Below, in pieces: positions 19,864-30,683 of a DNA stretch of 64,000 bases. Where the stretch lies: positions 250,314 through 314,313 of the forward strand of contig NZ_CP046204.1 in the NCBI RefSeq assembly GCF_012569925.1, in the 5' to 3' direction. Below the pieces are notes generated by a model that worked only from the letters and a program-made list of their open reading frames with translations, searched no databases and had not been told where the DNA came from. A program made the translations under genes and the position numbers. This DNA is from Enterobacteriaceae endosymbiont of Donacia cinerea (lineage in GTDB: Bacteria > Pseudomonadota > Gammaproteobacteria > Enterobacterales > Enterobacteriaceae). Within the stretch, counting starts at the first letter, position 1. Each line of letters begins with the position of its first letter.

Positions 19864-19895
19864 TATATTATATCTCCAAAATTATTTAATAAATA

Positions 19896-21224
19896 TTATC
19901 CTTTAAAATTAATTTTTTTAAGTATAGACTCATATTGAGTAGACATAATTAATGTTTGAATTTGTGTAATAAAATCCATAATGACAACAATTACTATAAG
20001 TAATGATGTACCACTTAAATAAAATGGGACATTAATTATATTACGTAAAAATTCTGGTACAAGACAAATAAATGTAATATATAAACTTCCAGTAAATGTT
20101 AATCTCATAATTATTTTTTTTATATATTTAGCAGTTTGTTCTCCAGGTCTAATACCTGAGATATATGCACCAGATTTTTTTAAATTATCTGCAGTTTCTT
20201 GAGGATTAAAAACTAAAAGAGTATAAAAAAAACAAAAAAATATAATTGCTAAAATATATAAACCAATATATATTGGCTGTCTAGGTTGTAAAGATATAGC
20301 AATATTTTTAACCCAATTCCAATTGGAAATATTACTACACCATGAAAATATAGTAGAAATAAATAAAATAATACTAGAAGAAAATATTGCGGGGATAACT
20401 CCAGACATATTAACTTTTAATGGTAAATGAGTATTTTGTTGTGTATGATATATTTGTTTTCCATAATATCTTCTAGCATATTGAACATTAATTTTTCTTT
20501 GTCCTTTTTCAATAAATATAATAAATAAAGTTATTAAAAATACTAAAAATAATAAAATAAAAAAAATAAAATAACTTAAATCTCCTTGTTTTATTTGCCC
20601 AATAATTTGACCTATGTTATAAGGTAGAGTAGTAATTATACCAATCACTATTATAATAGAAACTCCATTTCCAATACCTCTTTTTGTTATTTGTCTTCCT
20701 AACCACATTAAAAATGTAGTACCTGTAATTAAACTTAAATTAGAAATTATAAAAAAACTAATACCAGGATTTAGTACTAAATTATTCATACCTGGTAGAT
20801 TAGGTAATCCAGTAGTTATTCCTATAGATTGAATAAAAGCTAAAATTAATGTACTATATTTAGTATATTTGTTAATTTTTTTTTTACCTTCTTCTCCTTC
20901 TTTTTTTAAAGAAATAAAAAATGGGTGAACTACTGTTAAAAGTTGCATGATAATTGATGAAGATATATACGGCATAACACCTAATGCAAAAATTGATGCT
21001 CTACTTAACGCACCTCCAGAAAACATATTAAACATATCAATAATTGTGCCATGTTGTTTTACAATTAAAGAATGTAAAATACTAATATTAACTCCTGGAA
21101 TAGGTATAAATGAACCTATACGAAAAATAACTATAGAAGTTATTAAAAATATAAATCTCTCTTTTAATTCAATAAAACCTTTTTTAGTACTTTGAAAATT
21201 TAATTGTTTAAGTGATTTAATCAT
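19896..21224 (-). CDS. secY: Protein translocase subunit SecY
   Basis: 442 aa, against 443 in E. coli, with ten predicted membrane helices. Family signatures are [10 protein letters not shown] near residue 38, the plug region [22 protein letters not shown] (conserved residues [15 protein letters not shown]), and the cytoplasmic loop [10 protein letters not shown] near residue 360. It is the channel for secreted and membrane proteins such as the porin in this window. It lies between rplO and rpmJ in the spc operon. Confidence 0.98.
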   Translation of the reverse strand: MIKSLKQLNFQSTKKGFIELKERFIFLITSIVIFRIGSFIPIPGVNISILHSLIVKQHGTIIDMFNMFSGGALSRASIFALGVMPYISSSIIMQLLTVVHPFFISLKKEGEEGKKKINKYTKYSTLILAFIQSIGITTGLPNLPGMNNLVLNPGISFFIISNLSLITGTTFLMWLGRQITKRGIGNGVSIIIVIGIITTLPYNIGQIIGQIKQGDLSYFIFFILLFLVFLITLFIIFIEKGQRKINVQYARRYYGKQIYHTQQNTHLPLKVNMSGVIPAIFSSSIILFISTIFSWCSNISNWNWVKNIAISLQPRQPIYIGLYILAIIFFCFFYTLLVFNPQETADNLKKSGAYISGIRPGEQTAKYIKKIIMRLTFTGSLYITFICLVPEFLRNIINVPFYLSGTSLLIVIVVIMDFITQIQTLIMSTQYESILKKINFKG

Positions 21225-21231
21225 GTATTAT

Positions 21232-21660
21232 TTATTCCTCAATTATACCACCTAATTTTTTTATAATTAATTTAACACTTTCTGTACATTTTAATTTAAT
21301 AATTTTTTTTGAAGAAATAATATTTCCTTTATTAATAATTTTAACATATTTAATTTTTTTACTAATTATTTTAGAAGATTTTAAAACATCTAAATTAATG
21401 TAATTACTATTTATTTTTTCTAAATCTCTTAATCTAATTTCTTTAAAAATTTTTTTTTTTTTTGATTTAAATCCAAATTTAGGTAATCTTCTATGTAAAG
21501 GACTTTGCCCTCCTTCAAATGATTTATTAATATTATAACCAGACCGAGATTTTTGTCCTTTATGACCTCTACCACTTGTTTTACCTTTTCCTGATCCAAT
21601 ACCTCTACCTAATCTTTTTTTATTATTTGTAATCTTAGAAAATAAATTATTTAAATTCAT
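21232..21660 (-). CDS. rplO: 50S ribosomal protein L15
   Basis: 142 aa, against 144 in E. coli. The glycine/arginine-rich N-terminus ([20 protein letters not shown]) and [21 protein letters not shown] are diagnostic. A run of 14 A's (T14 at 21450-21463) encodes a lysine cluster near residue 68, within conserved sequence. It lies between rpmD and secY, with 7 bp to secY. Confidence 0.97.
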   Translation of the reverse strand: MNLNNLFSKITNNKKRLGRGIGSGKGKTSGRGHKGQKSRSGYNINKSFEGGQSPLHRRLPKFGFKSKKKKIFKEIRLRDLEKINSNYINLDVLKSSKIISKKIKYVKIINKGNIISSKKIIKLKCTESVKLIIKKLGGIIEE

Positions 21661-21661
21661 A

Positions 21662-21841
21662 TTAATATATAACCTTTATCATATAAGATATTTTTTTAAT
21701 CATTCCTAAAATACTAGGTGTATTTTTTTTAATAACAGTATGTCCAATATGTCTCAATCCTAAACTAATTAAAATTGCTTTATGTTTGGGTAATCTACCT
21801 ATAGAACTTTTAATTTGTTTAATCTTAATATTTTTTAACAC
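21662..21841 (-). CDS. rpmD: 50S ribosomal protein L30, GTG start
   Basis: 59 aa, as in E. coli. The translation contains [20 protein letters not shown] and [18 protein letters not shown], aligning along the full length of L30. There is no usable ATG at the N-terminus; the GTG at 21839-21841 gives an exact length match. This start is 17 bp inside the end of rpsE, so the two genes overlap and are probably translationally coupled. Confidence 0.93.
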   Translation of the reverse strand: MLKNIKIKQIKSSIGRLPKHKAILISLGLRHIGHTVIKKNTPSILGMIKKISYMIKVIY

Positions 21842-22355
21842 TATTCATGTTCCTTTTTATTTCTTCTATAGTTTTATTTCTTTTAGCTGCAATCATTTTT
21901 AATGAATGGATGCTTGATAATCCTTTTATAGTTGCTTTAACTATATTAATAGGATTAGTAGAACCATAAGCTTTAGCTAAAACATTATATATACCTACAA
22001 CTTCTAGTACAGCTCTCATAGCTCCACCAGCAATAATACCTGTTCCTTCATAAGCAGGTTGTATAAATACAAAAGATCCAGTATGATACCCTTTAATAGG
22101 GTACTGAATTGTATTATTATTAAGAATAATATTTATCATGTTTTTTTTAGCTTTTTCCATAGCTTTTTGTATTGCATTAGGAACTTCTTTAGCTTTACCA
22201 TATCCAAAACCAATTTTCCCTTTTCCATTACCAACTACAGTTAAAGCTGTAAAAGAAAAAACACGTCCTCCTTTAACAGTTTTAGATACTCTATTAACAG
22301 AAATTAATTTTTCTTTTAATTCATTGTTTTGATGTTTAATACTATAAATATTCAT
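21825..22355 (-). CDS. rpsE: 30S ribosomal protein S5
   Basis: 176 aa, against 167 in E. coli. The double-stranded RNA-binding domain has [20 protein letters not shown] and [18 protein letters not shown]. The C-terminal domain has [16 protein letters not shown] and AYGSTNP. S5 supports decoding accuracy and mRNA unwinding. Its last codons overlap rpmD by 17 bp. Confidence 0.97.
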   Translation of the reverse strand: MNIYSIKHQNNELKEKLISVNRVSKTVKGGRVFSFTALTVVGNGKGKIGFGYGKAKEVPNAIQKAMEKAKKNMINIILNNNTIQYPIKGYHTGSFVFIQPAYEGTGIIAGGAMRAVLEVVGIYNVLAKAYGSTNPINIVKATIKGLSSIHSLKMIAAKRNKTIEEIKRNMNSVKKY

Positions 22356-22375
22356 AATTTTCTTTTAAAAAAATG

Positions 22376-22729
22376 TTAAAAGTTTAAACCTGTTTTGCGT
22401 GCAGCATCTGCTAATGCTTGAATACGTCCATGATATTTAAAACCTGAACGATCAAATGAAATATTTAAAATACCTTTTTTAATAGATCTATTAGCTATTT
22501 TATTTCCTATGAAAATAGCAGCTTTTATATTTCCAGTATATGTTAATTTTTTTTTTATTTTTTTTTCTAAAGTAGAAGCTGTTACTAAAATTTTATTGTT
22601 TATAGAAATTATTTGTGCATATATATGACGAGAAGTACGATGTATTGACAAACGTATTATTTTAAATTTTTTTAAATTTTTTCGAAATTTAGTTGCTCTA
22701 CGTATACGGGCGATTTTTTTAATATTCAT
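22376..22729 (-). CDS. rplR: 50S ribosomal protein L18
   Basis: 117 aa, as in E. coli. Recognised by [16 protein letters not shown] near the N-terminus and [20 protein letters not shown] at the C-terminus. L18 binds 5S rRNA with L5. It lies between rplF and rpsE in the spc operon. Confidence 0.97.
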   Translation of the reverse strand: MNIKKIARIRRATKFRKNLKKFKIIRLSIHRTSRHIYAQIISINNKILVTASTLEKKIKKKLTYTGNIKAAIFIGNKIANRSIKKGILNISFDRSGFKYHGRIQALADAARKTGLNF

Positions 22730-22758
22730 AATTTTTTCTTGAAACCTTTTTATTTATC

Positions 22759-23292
22759 TTATTTTTTTTTTGTTTCTTTAATTTTAATTATTTCATTACT
22801 ATAACGAATACCTTTACCTTTATATGGTTCCGGAGGACGATAAGATCTGATCTTAGCAGCTACTTGACCTAAGAGTTGTTTATTTGTGCTTGTTAAAATT
22901 ATTTCATTTGGATTTAAACATTTTCCTGTAATATCTTTAGGTAAATTAAAATTTATTGGATGTGAAAAACCTAATATGAGGTTAAGTATATTATTTTTTA
23001 TGGAAAATTTATATCCTACACCAAATAATATTAATTTTTTTGTAAAACCTATTGTAACTCCAATAATCATAGATCTCATAAGAGAACTAGCAGTACCAGC
23101 TTGAGCCCAATTTTCTCTACATTTTTTTTTTGGTTTAAATAATAATTTATTTTTTTCAAAAATTATTTTAACTTTTTTATTAAACGTATTTTCTAGTATT
23201 CCATTATTACCTTTTATATTTATTTTTTGTTTACTAATAGTGATTTTAATATTATTTGGAATAATAATAAATTTTTTAGCTATTCTAGACAT
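22759..23292 (-). CDS. rplF: 50S ribosomal protein L6
   Basis: 177 aa, as in E. coli. It starts MSRIAKKFIIIPNNIKI. The C-terminal signature RPPEPYKGKGIRYSNEII is intact; the N-terminal half is diverged and lysine-rich. L6 lies near the sarcin-ricin loop where elongation factors bind. Confidence 0.97.
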   Translation of the reverse strand: MSRIAKKFIIIPNNIKITISKQKINIKGNNGILENTFNKKVKIIFEKNKLLFKPKKKCRENWAQAGTASSLMRSMIIGVTIGFTKKLILFGVGYKFSIKNNILNLILGFSHPINFNLPKDITGKCLNPNEIILTSTNKQLLGQVAAKIRSYRPPEPYKGKGIRYSNEIIKIKETKKK

Positions 23293-23308
23293 TATTCATA
23301 TACCTTTT

Positions 23309-23701
23309 TTAGGATACATAACATATGATTTCTCCACCTATTCCATAATAACGTGCAGTGTAATCTGTTATTATCCCTTTAGATGTAGAAATAATAGCAA
23401 TACCTAAACCAGCCATAACTTTAGGTAAAAACTTTTTTTTTTTGTAAATTCTTAATCCAGGACGACTAACACAATGTATTTTTTCTATAACTCCCTTGCC
23501 TTTAAAATATTTTAGAGTAATTTCTAATAAAATTTTTTTTCCTTTAATAAGATTAAAATTATTAATATATCCTTCATTTTTTAAAATATTAGCAATAGAT
23601 TTTTTTATTTTTGAATATTGCATTAAAATTTTTGATTTACGTGATGATTGTCCATTACGTATACGTGTTAACATATCCGCAATTGGATTTTGTATACTCA
23701 T
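23309..23701 (-). CDS. rpsH: 30S ribosomal protein S8
   Basis: 130 aa, as in E. coli. It starts [18 protein letters not shown], and the C-terminal RNA-binding region has [20 protein letters not shown]. In E. coli S8 also represses the spc operon near rplE. An 11-base A run lies at the KKKKF cluster (plus-strand T11 at 23433-23443). Confidence 0.97.
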   Translation of the reverse strand: MSIQNPIADMLTRIRNGQSSRKSKILMQYSKIKKSIANILKNEGYINNFNLIKGKKILLEITLKYFKGKGVIEKIHCVSRPGLRIYKKKKFLPKVMAGLGIAIISTSKGIITDYTARYYGIGGEIICYVS

Positions 23702-23732
23702 ATTAACATTTCCTATATAATTTTATAATAAA

Positions 23733-24038
23733 TTACCAACTAGATTTTTTTAATCCTGGAATATCTCCTTTCATTGCAGCTTCTCTTAATTTAATTCTAC
23801 TTAATCCAAATTTTCTTAAAAATGCATGTGGTCTACCAGTTAATTTACATCTATTTCTTTGTCGTGATAAACTAGAATCTCTTGGTAAAGATTGTAATTT
23901 AAATACAGCATTCCACCTTAATTTATCAGAAGTGTTTATGTCAGAAATAATTTTTTTTAATTTTATTCTTTTTAAAAAGAATTTTTTTCCTAATTTTATT
24001 CTTTTTAATTCTCGTGCTTTAATAGATTCTTTTGCCAT
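23733..24038 (-). CDS. rpsN: 30S ribosomal protein S14
   Basis: 101 aa from the ATG at 24038 ([13 protein letters not shown]), equal to E. coli S14. The frame is open 22 codons further upstream, but that part overlaps rplE and does not look like S14. [20 protein letters not shown] and the ending IPGLKKSSW are diagnostic. The CxxC zinc motif of short S14 forms is absent, as expected for the long type. Confidence 0.97.
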   Translation of the reverse strand: MAKESIKARELKRIKLGKKFFLKRIKLKKIISDINTSDKLRWNAVFKLQSLPRDSSLSRQRNRCKLTGRPHAFLRKFGLSRIKLREAAMKGDIPGLKKSSW

Positions 24039-24051
24039 TTCTACAACCTTT

Positions 24052-24591
24052 TTATGATTTAAACGGAAATTTAAAAGCTTTAAATAAAGCATAACTTTCT
24101 TCATTCGATATTTGATTAGTTGTTATTGTAATATCTAATCCACGTATATAATTTATTTTGTCAAAATCAATTTCAGGAAAAATTATTTGTTCTTTTATTC
24201 CTATACTATAATTACCATCCTTATCAAAGGATTTTTTAGATAAACCTCTAAAATCTCTAATTCTTGGTATTACTATCCATAATAAACGTTCAAAAAAATT
24301 CCACATTTTTTTTTTTCTTAAAGTAACTTTACATCCAATTGGATATCCTTTTCTTATTTTAAAAGCAGCTATTGATTTATGTGATTTTGTTATTATTGGT
24401 TTTTGACCACTAATAATAGTTAAATCATTTATAGCATTATCTAAATATTTTTTATCAGAAATAACTTTACCTACTCCCATATTTAAGGTAATTTTTTTTA
24501 TACAAGGAACCTGCATTATGGAAGTATATTTAAATTTTAACATTAATTTTTTTATTATTTTATTTTTATAAAAATTATATAATTTTGACAT
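24052..24591 (-). CDS. rplE: 50S ribosomal protein L5
   Basis: 179 aa, as in E. coli. Recognised by [39 protein letters not shown] and [13 protein letters not shown]5 binds 5S rRNA and touches the P-site tRNA. It lies between rplX and rpsN. Confidence 0.98.
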   Translation of the reverse strand: MSKLYNFYKNKIIKKLMLKFKYTSIMQVPCIKKITLNMGVGKVISDKKYLDNAINDLTIISGQKPIITKSHKSIAAFKIRKGYPIGCKVTLRKKKMWNFFERLLWIVIPRIRDFRGLSKKSFDKDGNYSIGIKEQIIFPEIDFDKINYIRGLDITITTNQISNEESYALFKAFKFPFKS

Positions 24592-24611
24592 TAAATACTA
24601 TCTCTATTAAT

Positions 24612-24932
24612 TTATTTTATATTTTTACCATTAGACTTGAAAAATCTTTTTTTTATTCCTTTATCATTATATCTAATGCCAATACGGTCAGATTTACCTG
24701 TATTTTTATTAAAAATAGCAATATTAGAAATATGAATATTTGCTTCTTGTTCTATAATACCACCTGTATGTGATATTCTAGGATTAGGTTTACTATGTTT
24801 TTTAACAATATTTATTCCTTTAATTCTTACGAATTCTTTTTTTATAAAAGATTTAATTTTTCCTTTTTTACCTTTATCTTTTCCTGTTAAAACTATTATT
24901 TCATCATTAAGATGTAATTTTTTATGTATCAT
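24612..24932 (-). CDS. rplX: 50S ribosomal protein L24
   Basis: 106 aa, against 104 in E. coli. The KOW motif is clear ([20 protein letters not shown]), followed by [13 protein letters not shown] and [15 protein letters not shown]24 starts assembly of the 50S subunit. It follows rplN by 22 bp. Confidence 0.97.
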   Translation of the reverse strand: MIHKKLHLNDEIIVLTGKDKGKKGKIKSFIKKEFVRIKGINIVKKHSKPNPRISHTGGIIEQEANIHISNIAIFNKNTGKSDRIGIRYNDKGIKKRFFKSNGKNIK

Positions 24933-24954
24933 ATATTTATATCTCTTTTCTTTA

Positions 24955-25326
24955 TTAAATAACTTCTGGAGCTAATGAAATAATTTTCATAAATTTTTCA
25001 TTTCTTAATTCTCTAGTAATAGGACCAAAAATTCTTGTGCCTATTAATTGTTCATTAGTATCATTTAATAAAACACATGAATTATGATCAAATTTTATTA
25101 TAGAACCATCAGAACGTCTTATACCCTTTTTAGTTCTAACTATAACAGCTTTTAATACATCACCTTTTTTTACTTTTCCTCGAGGAATAGCATCTTTTAC
25201 GGTTACTTTAATAATATCTCCAATATTAGCATAACGACGTCTCGATCCGCCTAAAACTTTAATACACATAACATTTTTTGCGCCAGAATTATCTGCTATA
25301 TTTAGTTTTGTATGTTCCTGTATCAT
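24955..25326 (-). CDS. rplN: 50S ribosomal protein L14
   Basis: 123 aa, as in E. coli. Signature [20 protein letters not shown] near the N-terminus and FGPITRELR with [11 protein letters not shown] at the end. Very well conserved. L14 forms a bridge to the 30S subunit. It is the first gene of the spc segment. Confidence 0.98.
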   Translation of the reverse strand: MIQEHTKLNIADNSGAKNVMCIKVLGGSRRRYANIGDIIKVTVKDAIPRGKVKKGDVLKAVIVRTKKGIRRSDGSIIKFDHNSCVLLNDTNEQLIGTRIFGPITRELRNEKFMKIISLAPEVI

Positions 25327-25364
25327 ATATATCTCTATTTAAAAATAAATATTAAATTTTATAA

Positions 25365-25619
25365 TTAAATTACTATTTTTTTTATAATCTTAACTAGAAT
25401 CCAAGATTTAGTTTTGGATAATGGACGACATTCTTTAATTTCAACCATGTCTCCAATATTACATATATTTTTTTCATCATGAACATGTAATTTCGTAGTA
25501 CGATTGATATATTTACCATAAATAGGATGTTTTATTAACCTATTAATACTTACAATTATTGATTTTTCCATTTTATTACTGATTACTTTTCCTTTCAAGA
25601 GCTTTGTTTTTTTTTGCAT
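25365..25619 (-). CDS. rpsQ: 30S ribosomal protein S17
   Basis: 84 aa, as in E. coli. Recognised by [31 protein letters not shown] and the [11 protein letters not shown] motif. S17 is a primary 16S binder. It is the last gene of the S10 segment, 4 bp after rpmC. Confidence 0.97.
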   Translation of the reverse strand: MQKKTKLLKGKVISNKMEKSIIVSINRLIKHPIYGKYINRTTKLHVHDEKNICNIGDMVEIKECRPLSKTKSWILVKIIKKIVI

Positions 25620-25623
25620 AATT

Positions 25624-25818
25624 TTATGACCTTTTTTTTCTTTGTGATAAAATTGTTTTTATTCTTGCAATATTTTTTCTTGATTTTTTAAGTAAATGAG
25701 TTTGTTTTAAATTTCTTGCTGTTAATTGTATTTTTAAATTAAATTGTTCTCTAGATAAACTTAATAATTCATTTTCTAAATCTGTATTATTTTTTTTTAT
25801 AATTTCACTTATTTTCAT
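25624..25818 (-). CDS. rpmC: 50S ribosomal protein L29
   Basis: 64 aa, against 63 in E. coli. A helical hairpin protein with [20 protein letters not shown] and the C-terminal [14 protein letters not shown]. It lies at the exit tunnel, where it helps bind trigger factor and SRP. Confidence 0.96.
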   Translation of the reverse strand: MKISEIIKKNNTDLENELLSLSREQFNLKIQLTARNLKQTHLLKKSRKNIARIKTILSQRKKRS

Positions 25819-25830
25819 ATAATATATATT

Positions 25831-26232
25831 TTACTTTTTTAAAAAAATAGTTTTAATAGGTAATTTAGCTACACCTAACTTAAATGCTCTGCGAGCTATT
25901 AATTCAGAAACTCCATCAATTTCATATAAAATTCTTCCAGGTTGTACTAAAGCAACCCAATATTCTACATTACCTTTTCCTTTTCCCATTCTAACTTCTA
26001 AAGGTTTTTTTGTTATAGGTTTATCTGGGAAAATTCTAATCCATATTTTTCCTTGTCTTTTAATAAAATGACTAATAGCTCTTCTTGCTGATTCTATTTG
26101 TTTAGAAGTAATTCTTCCTCTATTTATTGCTTTTATTCCATAAGTTCCAAAATTAATATTCATTCCAATAATGACACCACCATTCCTTCCCTTATGCATT
26201 TTTTTAAATTTCGTACGTTTTGGTTGTAACAT
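25831..26232 (-). CDS. rplP: 50S ribosomal protein L16
   Basis: 133 aa, against 136 in E. coli. It starts [17 protein letters not shown] and has [20 protein letters not shown] and [19 protein letters not shown]16 organises the A site of the 50S subunit. It is 19 bp after rpsC. Confidence 0.98.
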   Translation of the reverse strand: MLQPKRTKFKKMHKGRNGGVIIGMNINFGTYGIKAINRGRITSKQIESARRAISHFIKRQGKIWIRIFPDKPITKKPLEVRMGKGKGNVEYWVALVQPGRILYEIDGVSELIARRAFKLGVAKLPIKTIFLKK

Positions 26233-26251
26233 TATATAAAAACCTCTTTTT

Positions 26252-26962
26252 TTATTTACGTCCCTTATTACGTTGTAATCGATAAGGATGATTAGTAATA
26301 GGTTTGGTAAAAATTAGTTTTTTTTTAAAATTATTCTTTAATATTTCTCCTTTAAAAATCCATACTTTTACTCCTATTATGCCATATGTAGTATGTGCTT
26401 TTGATAAACTAAAATCAATATCTGCTCTTAAAGTATGTAGTGGTACTCTACCCTCTCTATACCATTCTGTACGTGCAATTTCTGTACCACCTAAACGACC
26501 ACTTACTTCTACTTTTATCCCTTTGGCACCTAATCTCATAGCATTTTGTACTGCTCTTTTCATCGCTCTTCTAAACATTATTCGTTTTTCTAATTGTGCT
26601 GATATAATATCAGCTACTAATTTTGCTTCCAATTCTGGTTTTCTAACTTCTGTTATATTAACTTGAGCTGGAACTCCTGTAATTTCAGATATTTTTTTTC
26701 TAAGTTTTTCAACATCTTCCCCTTTTTTACCTATAACTATACCAGGACGTGATGTATGAATATTAACTCTAATACTTTTTGAAGGTCTTTCTATTGTTAT
26801 TTTAGAAACAGAAGCTTTTTTTAATTTTTTATTTAAAAATTCTCTTACTTGAAAATCACTATGCAAATAATTTGCATAATTTTTTGTATTTGCAAACCAA
26901 ATAGAATTCCATACCTTTGTAATTCCTAATCTTAATCCATTTGGATGTGTTTTTTGACCCAT
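26252..26962 (-). CDS. rpsC: 30S ribosomal protein S3
   Basis: 236 aa, against 233 in E. coli. It starts [20 protein letters not shown]. The KH domain has [16 protein letters not shown], and the C-terminal half has [21 protein letters not shown] chose the ATG at 26962 because GGAG lies 8 bases upstream; an in-frame TTG 15 bases earlier is part of that ribosome-binding site. S3 lines the mRNA entry channel. Confidence 0.98.
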   Translation of the reverse strand: MGQKTHPNGLRLGITKVWNSIWFANTKNYANYLHSDFQVREFLNKKLKKASVSKITIERPSKSIRVNIHTSRPGIVIGKKGEDVEKLRKKISEITGVPAQVNITEVRKPELEAKLVADIISAQLEKRIMFRRAMKRAVQNAMRLGAKGIKVEVSGRLGGTEIARTEWYREGRVPLHTLRADIDFSLSKAHTTYGIIGVKVWIFKGEILKNNFKKKLIFTKPITNHPYRLQRNKGRK

Positions 26963-26979
26963 TAATTTTTTCTCCAATT

Positions 26980-27315
26980 TTATATATTATCTGATAATAT
27001 TATAGTAATATGACTGGTATATTTTAAAATTCGATCTGATCTGCCTTTAGCTCTAGGCATAATACGTTTCATATTTGTTCCTAAATCTATAAAAATTTTA
27101 AATATAAATAAATTATCTATATTTAATCCGTAATTATGTTCAGCATTAGCTATAGCAGAATTTAATACTTTTTTAATTAAAAAAGAAGATTTTTTATTAG
27201 AAAAATTTAAAATATCTAATGCTTTAGATATTTTATATCCTCTAATAATATTAGCTACTAATCTTAATTTTTGTGCAGAGGAAGGGGCATATTTATGTTT
27301 TGCTATAATTTCCAT
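26980..27315 (-). CDS. rplV: 50S ribosomal protein L22
   Basis: 111 aa, against 110 in E. coli. Recognised by [20 protein letters not shown] and the tunnel-hairpin region [17 protein letters not shown]. The hairpin tip, a macrolide-resistance site, is complete. Confidence 0.97.
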   Translation of the reverse strand: MEIIAKHKYAPSSAQKLRLVANIIRGYKISKALDILNFSNKKSSFLIKKVLNSAIANAEHNYGLNIDNLFIFKIFIDLGTNMKRIMPRAKGRSDRILKYTSHITIILSDNI

Positions 27316-27361
27316 TTTTATCCTTAATTAAATATATTATATTTTATTAATAAATATATAT

Positions 27362-27649
27362 TTATTTTTTTAAAGTTTTTTTAATTTTTTTATCTGCTGT
27401 ATGTCCTCTATACGTACGTGTCGGAGAAAATTCACCTAATTTATGACCTACCATTTCATCTAAAATATATATTGGAATATGTTGTCTACCATTATGTACA
27501 GAAATAGTTAATCCGATCATATTAGGGAAAATAGTTGAACGTCTAGACCAAGTACGTAATGGTTTTTTATCTTTATTTTTTATTGATTTTTCAACTTTTT
27601 TTAATAAATGTTGATCAATAAACGGACCTTTTTTCAAAGAACGTGGCAT
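27362..27649 (-). CDS. rpsS: 30S ribosomal protein S19
   Basis: 95 aa, against 92 in E. coli. It starts [18 protein letters not shown] and has [19 protein letters not shown] and [16 protein letters not shown]. The C-terminus carries a few extra lysines. S19 contacts S13 in the head of the 30S subunit. Confidence 0.98.
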   Translation of the reverse strand: MPRSLKKGPFIDQHLLKKVEKSIKNKDKKPLRTWSRRSTIFPNMIGLTISVHNGRQHIPIYILDEMVGHKLGEFSPTRTYRGHTADKKIKKTLKK

Positions 27650-27674
27650 ATTTTATTACCTTTGATTAATAAAA

Positions 27675-28496
27675 TTACTTATTACGATGTTTAATAATAT
27701 ATTTATCTGTTCTTTTATTATTTCTTGTTTTTTTCCCTTTAGTTTGTACCCCCCATGGGGTTACTGGATGTTTTCCAAAATTTTTTCCTTCTCCACCACC
27801 ATGAGGATGGTCTATAGGATTCATTGCGGTACCTCTAACTGTTGGTCTAATTCCTTTCCATCTTTTTGCTCCCGCTTTACCAAAAGATTTTAACATATGT
27901 TCATTATTTCCGATTTCTCCTAATGTAGCTCTACAATTAGATTGAATTTTTCGTATTTCTCCTGATTTTAATCTTAAGATTGTATATGATTTTTCTTTTG
28001 AAATTAATTGCACATATGTTCCAGCTGATCTAGCAATTTGTCCACCTTTACCCGGTTTCATTTCTATATTATGTAATATAGTTCCAATAGGAATATTATT
28101 TAATGGTAGTGTATTACCAATTTTTATATTTACATTAATTCCTGATTCTACAGTATCACCAATTTTAAGATCTTTAGGAGATAAAATATATTTTTTAACT
28201 CCATCTTTATATTTTATTAATGCAATATGAGCAGAACGATTTGGATCATATTCTATTCTTTCTACTGTAGCAGGAATATTATCTTTATTTCTTTTAAAAT
28301 CTATAATACGGTATAATCTTTTATGTCCTCCTCCAATATGACGAGTTGTAATACGACCTTTATTATTTCTACCTCCTGATTTATTTTTTTTTTCTATTTT
28401 AGAAGAAAGAGGTCTACCTTTAAATAAGGAATAATTGAGGGTTTTAACCATATGACGTCTTCCAGGAGAAGTGGGATTATATTTTTTAATTGTCAT
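27675..28496 (-). CDS. rplB: 50S ribosomal protein L2
   Basis: 273 aa, as in E. coli. The highly conserved C-terminal segment is intact ([20 protein letters not shown]), with the histidine linked to peptidyl-transferase activity, as is [20 protein letters not shown]. It is one of the most conserved proteins in the window. Confidence 0.98.
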   Translation of the reverse strand: MTIKKYNPTSPGRRHMVKTLNYSLFKGRPLSSKIEKKNKSGGRNNKGRITTRHIGGGHKRLYRIIDFKRNKDNIPATVERIEYDPNRSAHIALIKYKDGVKKYILSPKDLKIGDTVESGINVNIKIGNTLPLNNIPIGTILHNIEMKPGKGGQIARSAGTYVQLISKEKSYTILRLKSGEIRKIQSNCRATLGEIGNNEHMLKSFGKAGAKRWKGIRPTVRGTAMNPIDHPHGGGEGKNFGKHPVTPWGVQTKGKKTRNNKRTDKYIIKHRNK

Positions 28497-28514
28497 TTTT
28501 TATAAATTTAATCC

Positions 28515-28820
28515 TTATAAATTTTTGTTTATATTAAAATCAATTTTTTGATTTTTTTCTAAAATTATATATGCTTTTTTCCAATTACTACGTTGGAAAT
28601 TATATTTCTTATTTTTTTTTTTTTTACCTTTTATAATTAAAGTATTAATATTTTTAACTTTTATATTAAAAATTTTTTTTATTGCTTTTTTTATATCTAT
28701 TTTAGTTGCTTTTTTTAAAACTTTTATAATCAAAGTATTTGTTTTTTCTGCAACAAAAGAAGATTTTTCAGAAATATGTGGTCCTTTTATAATTTTAAAA
28801 TTATATTCTTTTTGAATCAT
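28515..28820 (-). CDS. rplW: 50S ribosomal protein L23
   Basis: 101 aa, as in E. coli. Recognised by KGPHISEKSSFVAEKTNT and VLKKATKIDIKKAIKKIFN. An A14 run (plus-strand T14 at 28612-28625) encodes the lysines near residue 68, where E. coli also has a basic stretch. L23 is at the tunnel exit and binds trigger factor. Its ATG overlaps the rplD stop as ATGA. Confidence 0.96.
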   Translation of the reverse strand: MIQKEYNFKIIKGPHISEKSSFVAEKTNTLIIKVLKKATKIDIKKAIKKIFNIKVKNINTLIIKGKKKKNKKYNFQRSNWKKAYIILEKNQKIDFNINKNL

Positions 28821-29422
28821 GTTAAGATCTCTTCTATATGTTTGATAGCATTGACAGTTATAATAATTTTGTTAGCATTAATTAAATAAATAGGATTTAT
28901 ATTAATTGAATTTTTAATTTTTATATTATATAAATTTCTAGACGCTAAGAATAAGTTTCTATCAATCAATGTTGTAATAATCATTATTTTTTTTGATAAA
29001 TATTTTTTTAGTTTTTCAATTAAAATTTTAGTTTTTGGTTTACTAATATTAAATTTTTTAACTAAAATTAATCTTTTTTCTTTAATTAATTTTGAAAAAA
29101 TACTTTTTAATGCATTACGAAACATTTTTTTATTAATTTTTTTATTATATATTTTATTTTTTGCTGCAAAAGTAACTCCTCCAGAGCGCCAAATTGGGCT
29201 TTTAAAAGACCCTGCTCTAGCTTTTCCTGTACCTTTTTGTTTCCATGGTTTTTTACCTGATCCTTTTACTTCTCCTCTTGTTTTTTGTGCTTTAGTACCT
29301 TGCCTTCCTATTGTTCTATAAGATTCTATTAATTGATGTATTAATGGTTTGTTATAATTCCTATTAAAAACAATATCTGAAACTATAACTATATCTTTAG
29401 TATCTTCTGTTATAATTTCCAT
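28817..29422 (-). CDS. rplD: 50S ribosomal protein L4
   Basis: 201 aa, as in E. coli. The tunnel loop is complete (GTKAQKTRGEVKGSGKKPWK, then QKGTGKARAGS). The C-terminal half, which mediates autogenous control in E. coli, is heavily substituted with Ile, Lys and Asn, so repression of the S10 operon may be weakened. The stop codon is TGA. Confidence 0.97.
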   Translation of the reverse strand: MEIITEDTKDIVIVSDIVFNRNYNKPLIHQLIESYRTIGRQGTKAQKTRGEVKGSGKKPWKQKGTGKARAGSFKSPIWRSGGVTFAAKNKIYNKKINKKMFRNALKSIFSKLIKEKRLILVKKFNISKPKTKILIEKLKKYLSKKIMIITTLIDRNLFLASRNLYNIKIKNSININPIYLINANKIIITVNAIKHIEEILT

Positions 29423-29461
29423 TATAATCCCTAACTAATAATATGTTTATTTATATTAAAA

Positions 29462-30097
29462 TTAAATTTTTATTGCTGGTTTAACAATTACATTACTTCC
29501 AGTATATCCTGGAACAGCTCCTTTTATTAACAATAAATTTTTTATAAAATCTAATTTTACTATATGTAAATTTTGAATAGTAATTTTTTTATTACCTAAT
29601 TGTCCAGCCATTTTTTTACCTTTAAATACTTTACCGGGAGTTTGATTTTGCCCAATAGATCCAGGTACTCTATGTGAGAGTGAGTTTCCATGACTAGCAT
29701 CTTGAGTTTTAAAATTCCATCTTTTTACTGTTCCTGAAAATCCTTTTCCTTTTGATATACCTGTTATATCTACCTTAACTATTTGTTTAAAAATATCAAT
29801 ATTTATTTTTTGTCCTATATGAAAATTTTCAGGATTAGAATTTTTAAGACGATATTCCCATAAAATATATCCTCCTTCTGTTTTTGCTTTTTTAAAATGT
29901 CCTATTTCAGCTTTATTCATACGACTTGTTTTTTTAAATCCGGTAGTCATTTGAATAGCATTATATCCATCATGTAAAACAGTTTTAATTTGAGTAATAC
30001 GAATAGTATTAAAATGTATAACAGTTATTGGTATGGATATACCATCTTCGGTAAAGATTCTAGTCATACCCATTTTTTTTCCTATTAATCCAATCAT
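29462..30097 (-). CDS. rplC: 50S ribosomal protein L3
   Basis: 211 aa, against 209 in E. coli. It starts [15 protein letters not shown]. The central loop reaching the peptidyl-transferase centre reads [20 protein letters not shown] with [12 protein letters not shown]. The glutamine methylated by PrmB in E. coli is kept (IGQNQTPG). Second gene of the S10 operon. Confidence 0.98.
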   Translation of the reverse strand: MIGLIGKKMGMTRIFTEDGISIPITVIHFNTIRITQIKTVLHDGYNAIQMTTGFKKTSRMNKAEIGHFKKAKTEGGYILWEYRLKNSNPENFHIGQKINIDIFKQIVKVDITGISKGKGFSGTVKRWNFKTQDASHGNSLSHRVPGSIGQNQTPGKVFKGKKMAGQLGNKKITIQNLHIVKLDFIKNLLLIKGAVPGYTGSNVIVKPAIKI

Positions 30098-30150
30098 ATA
30101 TTTATATATACTCTACTTAATTAATTATGTTAAAAATATAATAAATTTTA

Positions 30151-30480
<330 letters not shown>

Positions 30481-30614
30481 TTAAAATTGAAATAACTCTC
30501 TATAAAATATATATTAAGAGAACCTGAATTTATTTAATTAGATAAAAAAATAAAAATCATATTATTATGACTTATAAAGTATAAATAAAGCAATATATTT
30601 ATATATATAAAACT

Positions 30615-30642
30615 TTGAAAACTATATAATATTGATTATAAA
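30615..30642 (+). promoter_or_regulatory. Possible sigma-70 promoter of ruvX
   Basis: TTGAAA (30615-30620) and TATAAA (30637-30642) are spaced by 16 bases, predicting a start about 35 bp before the ruvX ATG. Each box matches five of six consensus positions, but the background is so A/T-rich that chance matches are likely. Confidence 0.35.
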
Positions 30643-30683
30643 ATTTAAAATTTTAATTTTTTAAGTATTTTTATATAAATCAA

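Noticed and set aside
24039-24104. Upstream extension of rpsN
   Set aside because: It overlaps rplE; the ATG at 24038 gives exactly the 101-residue S14.
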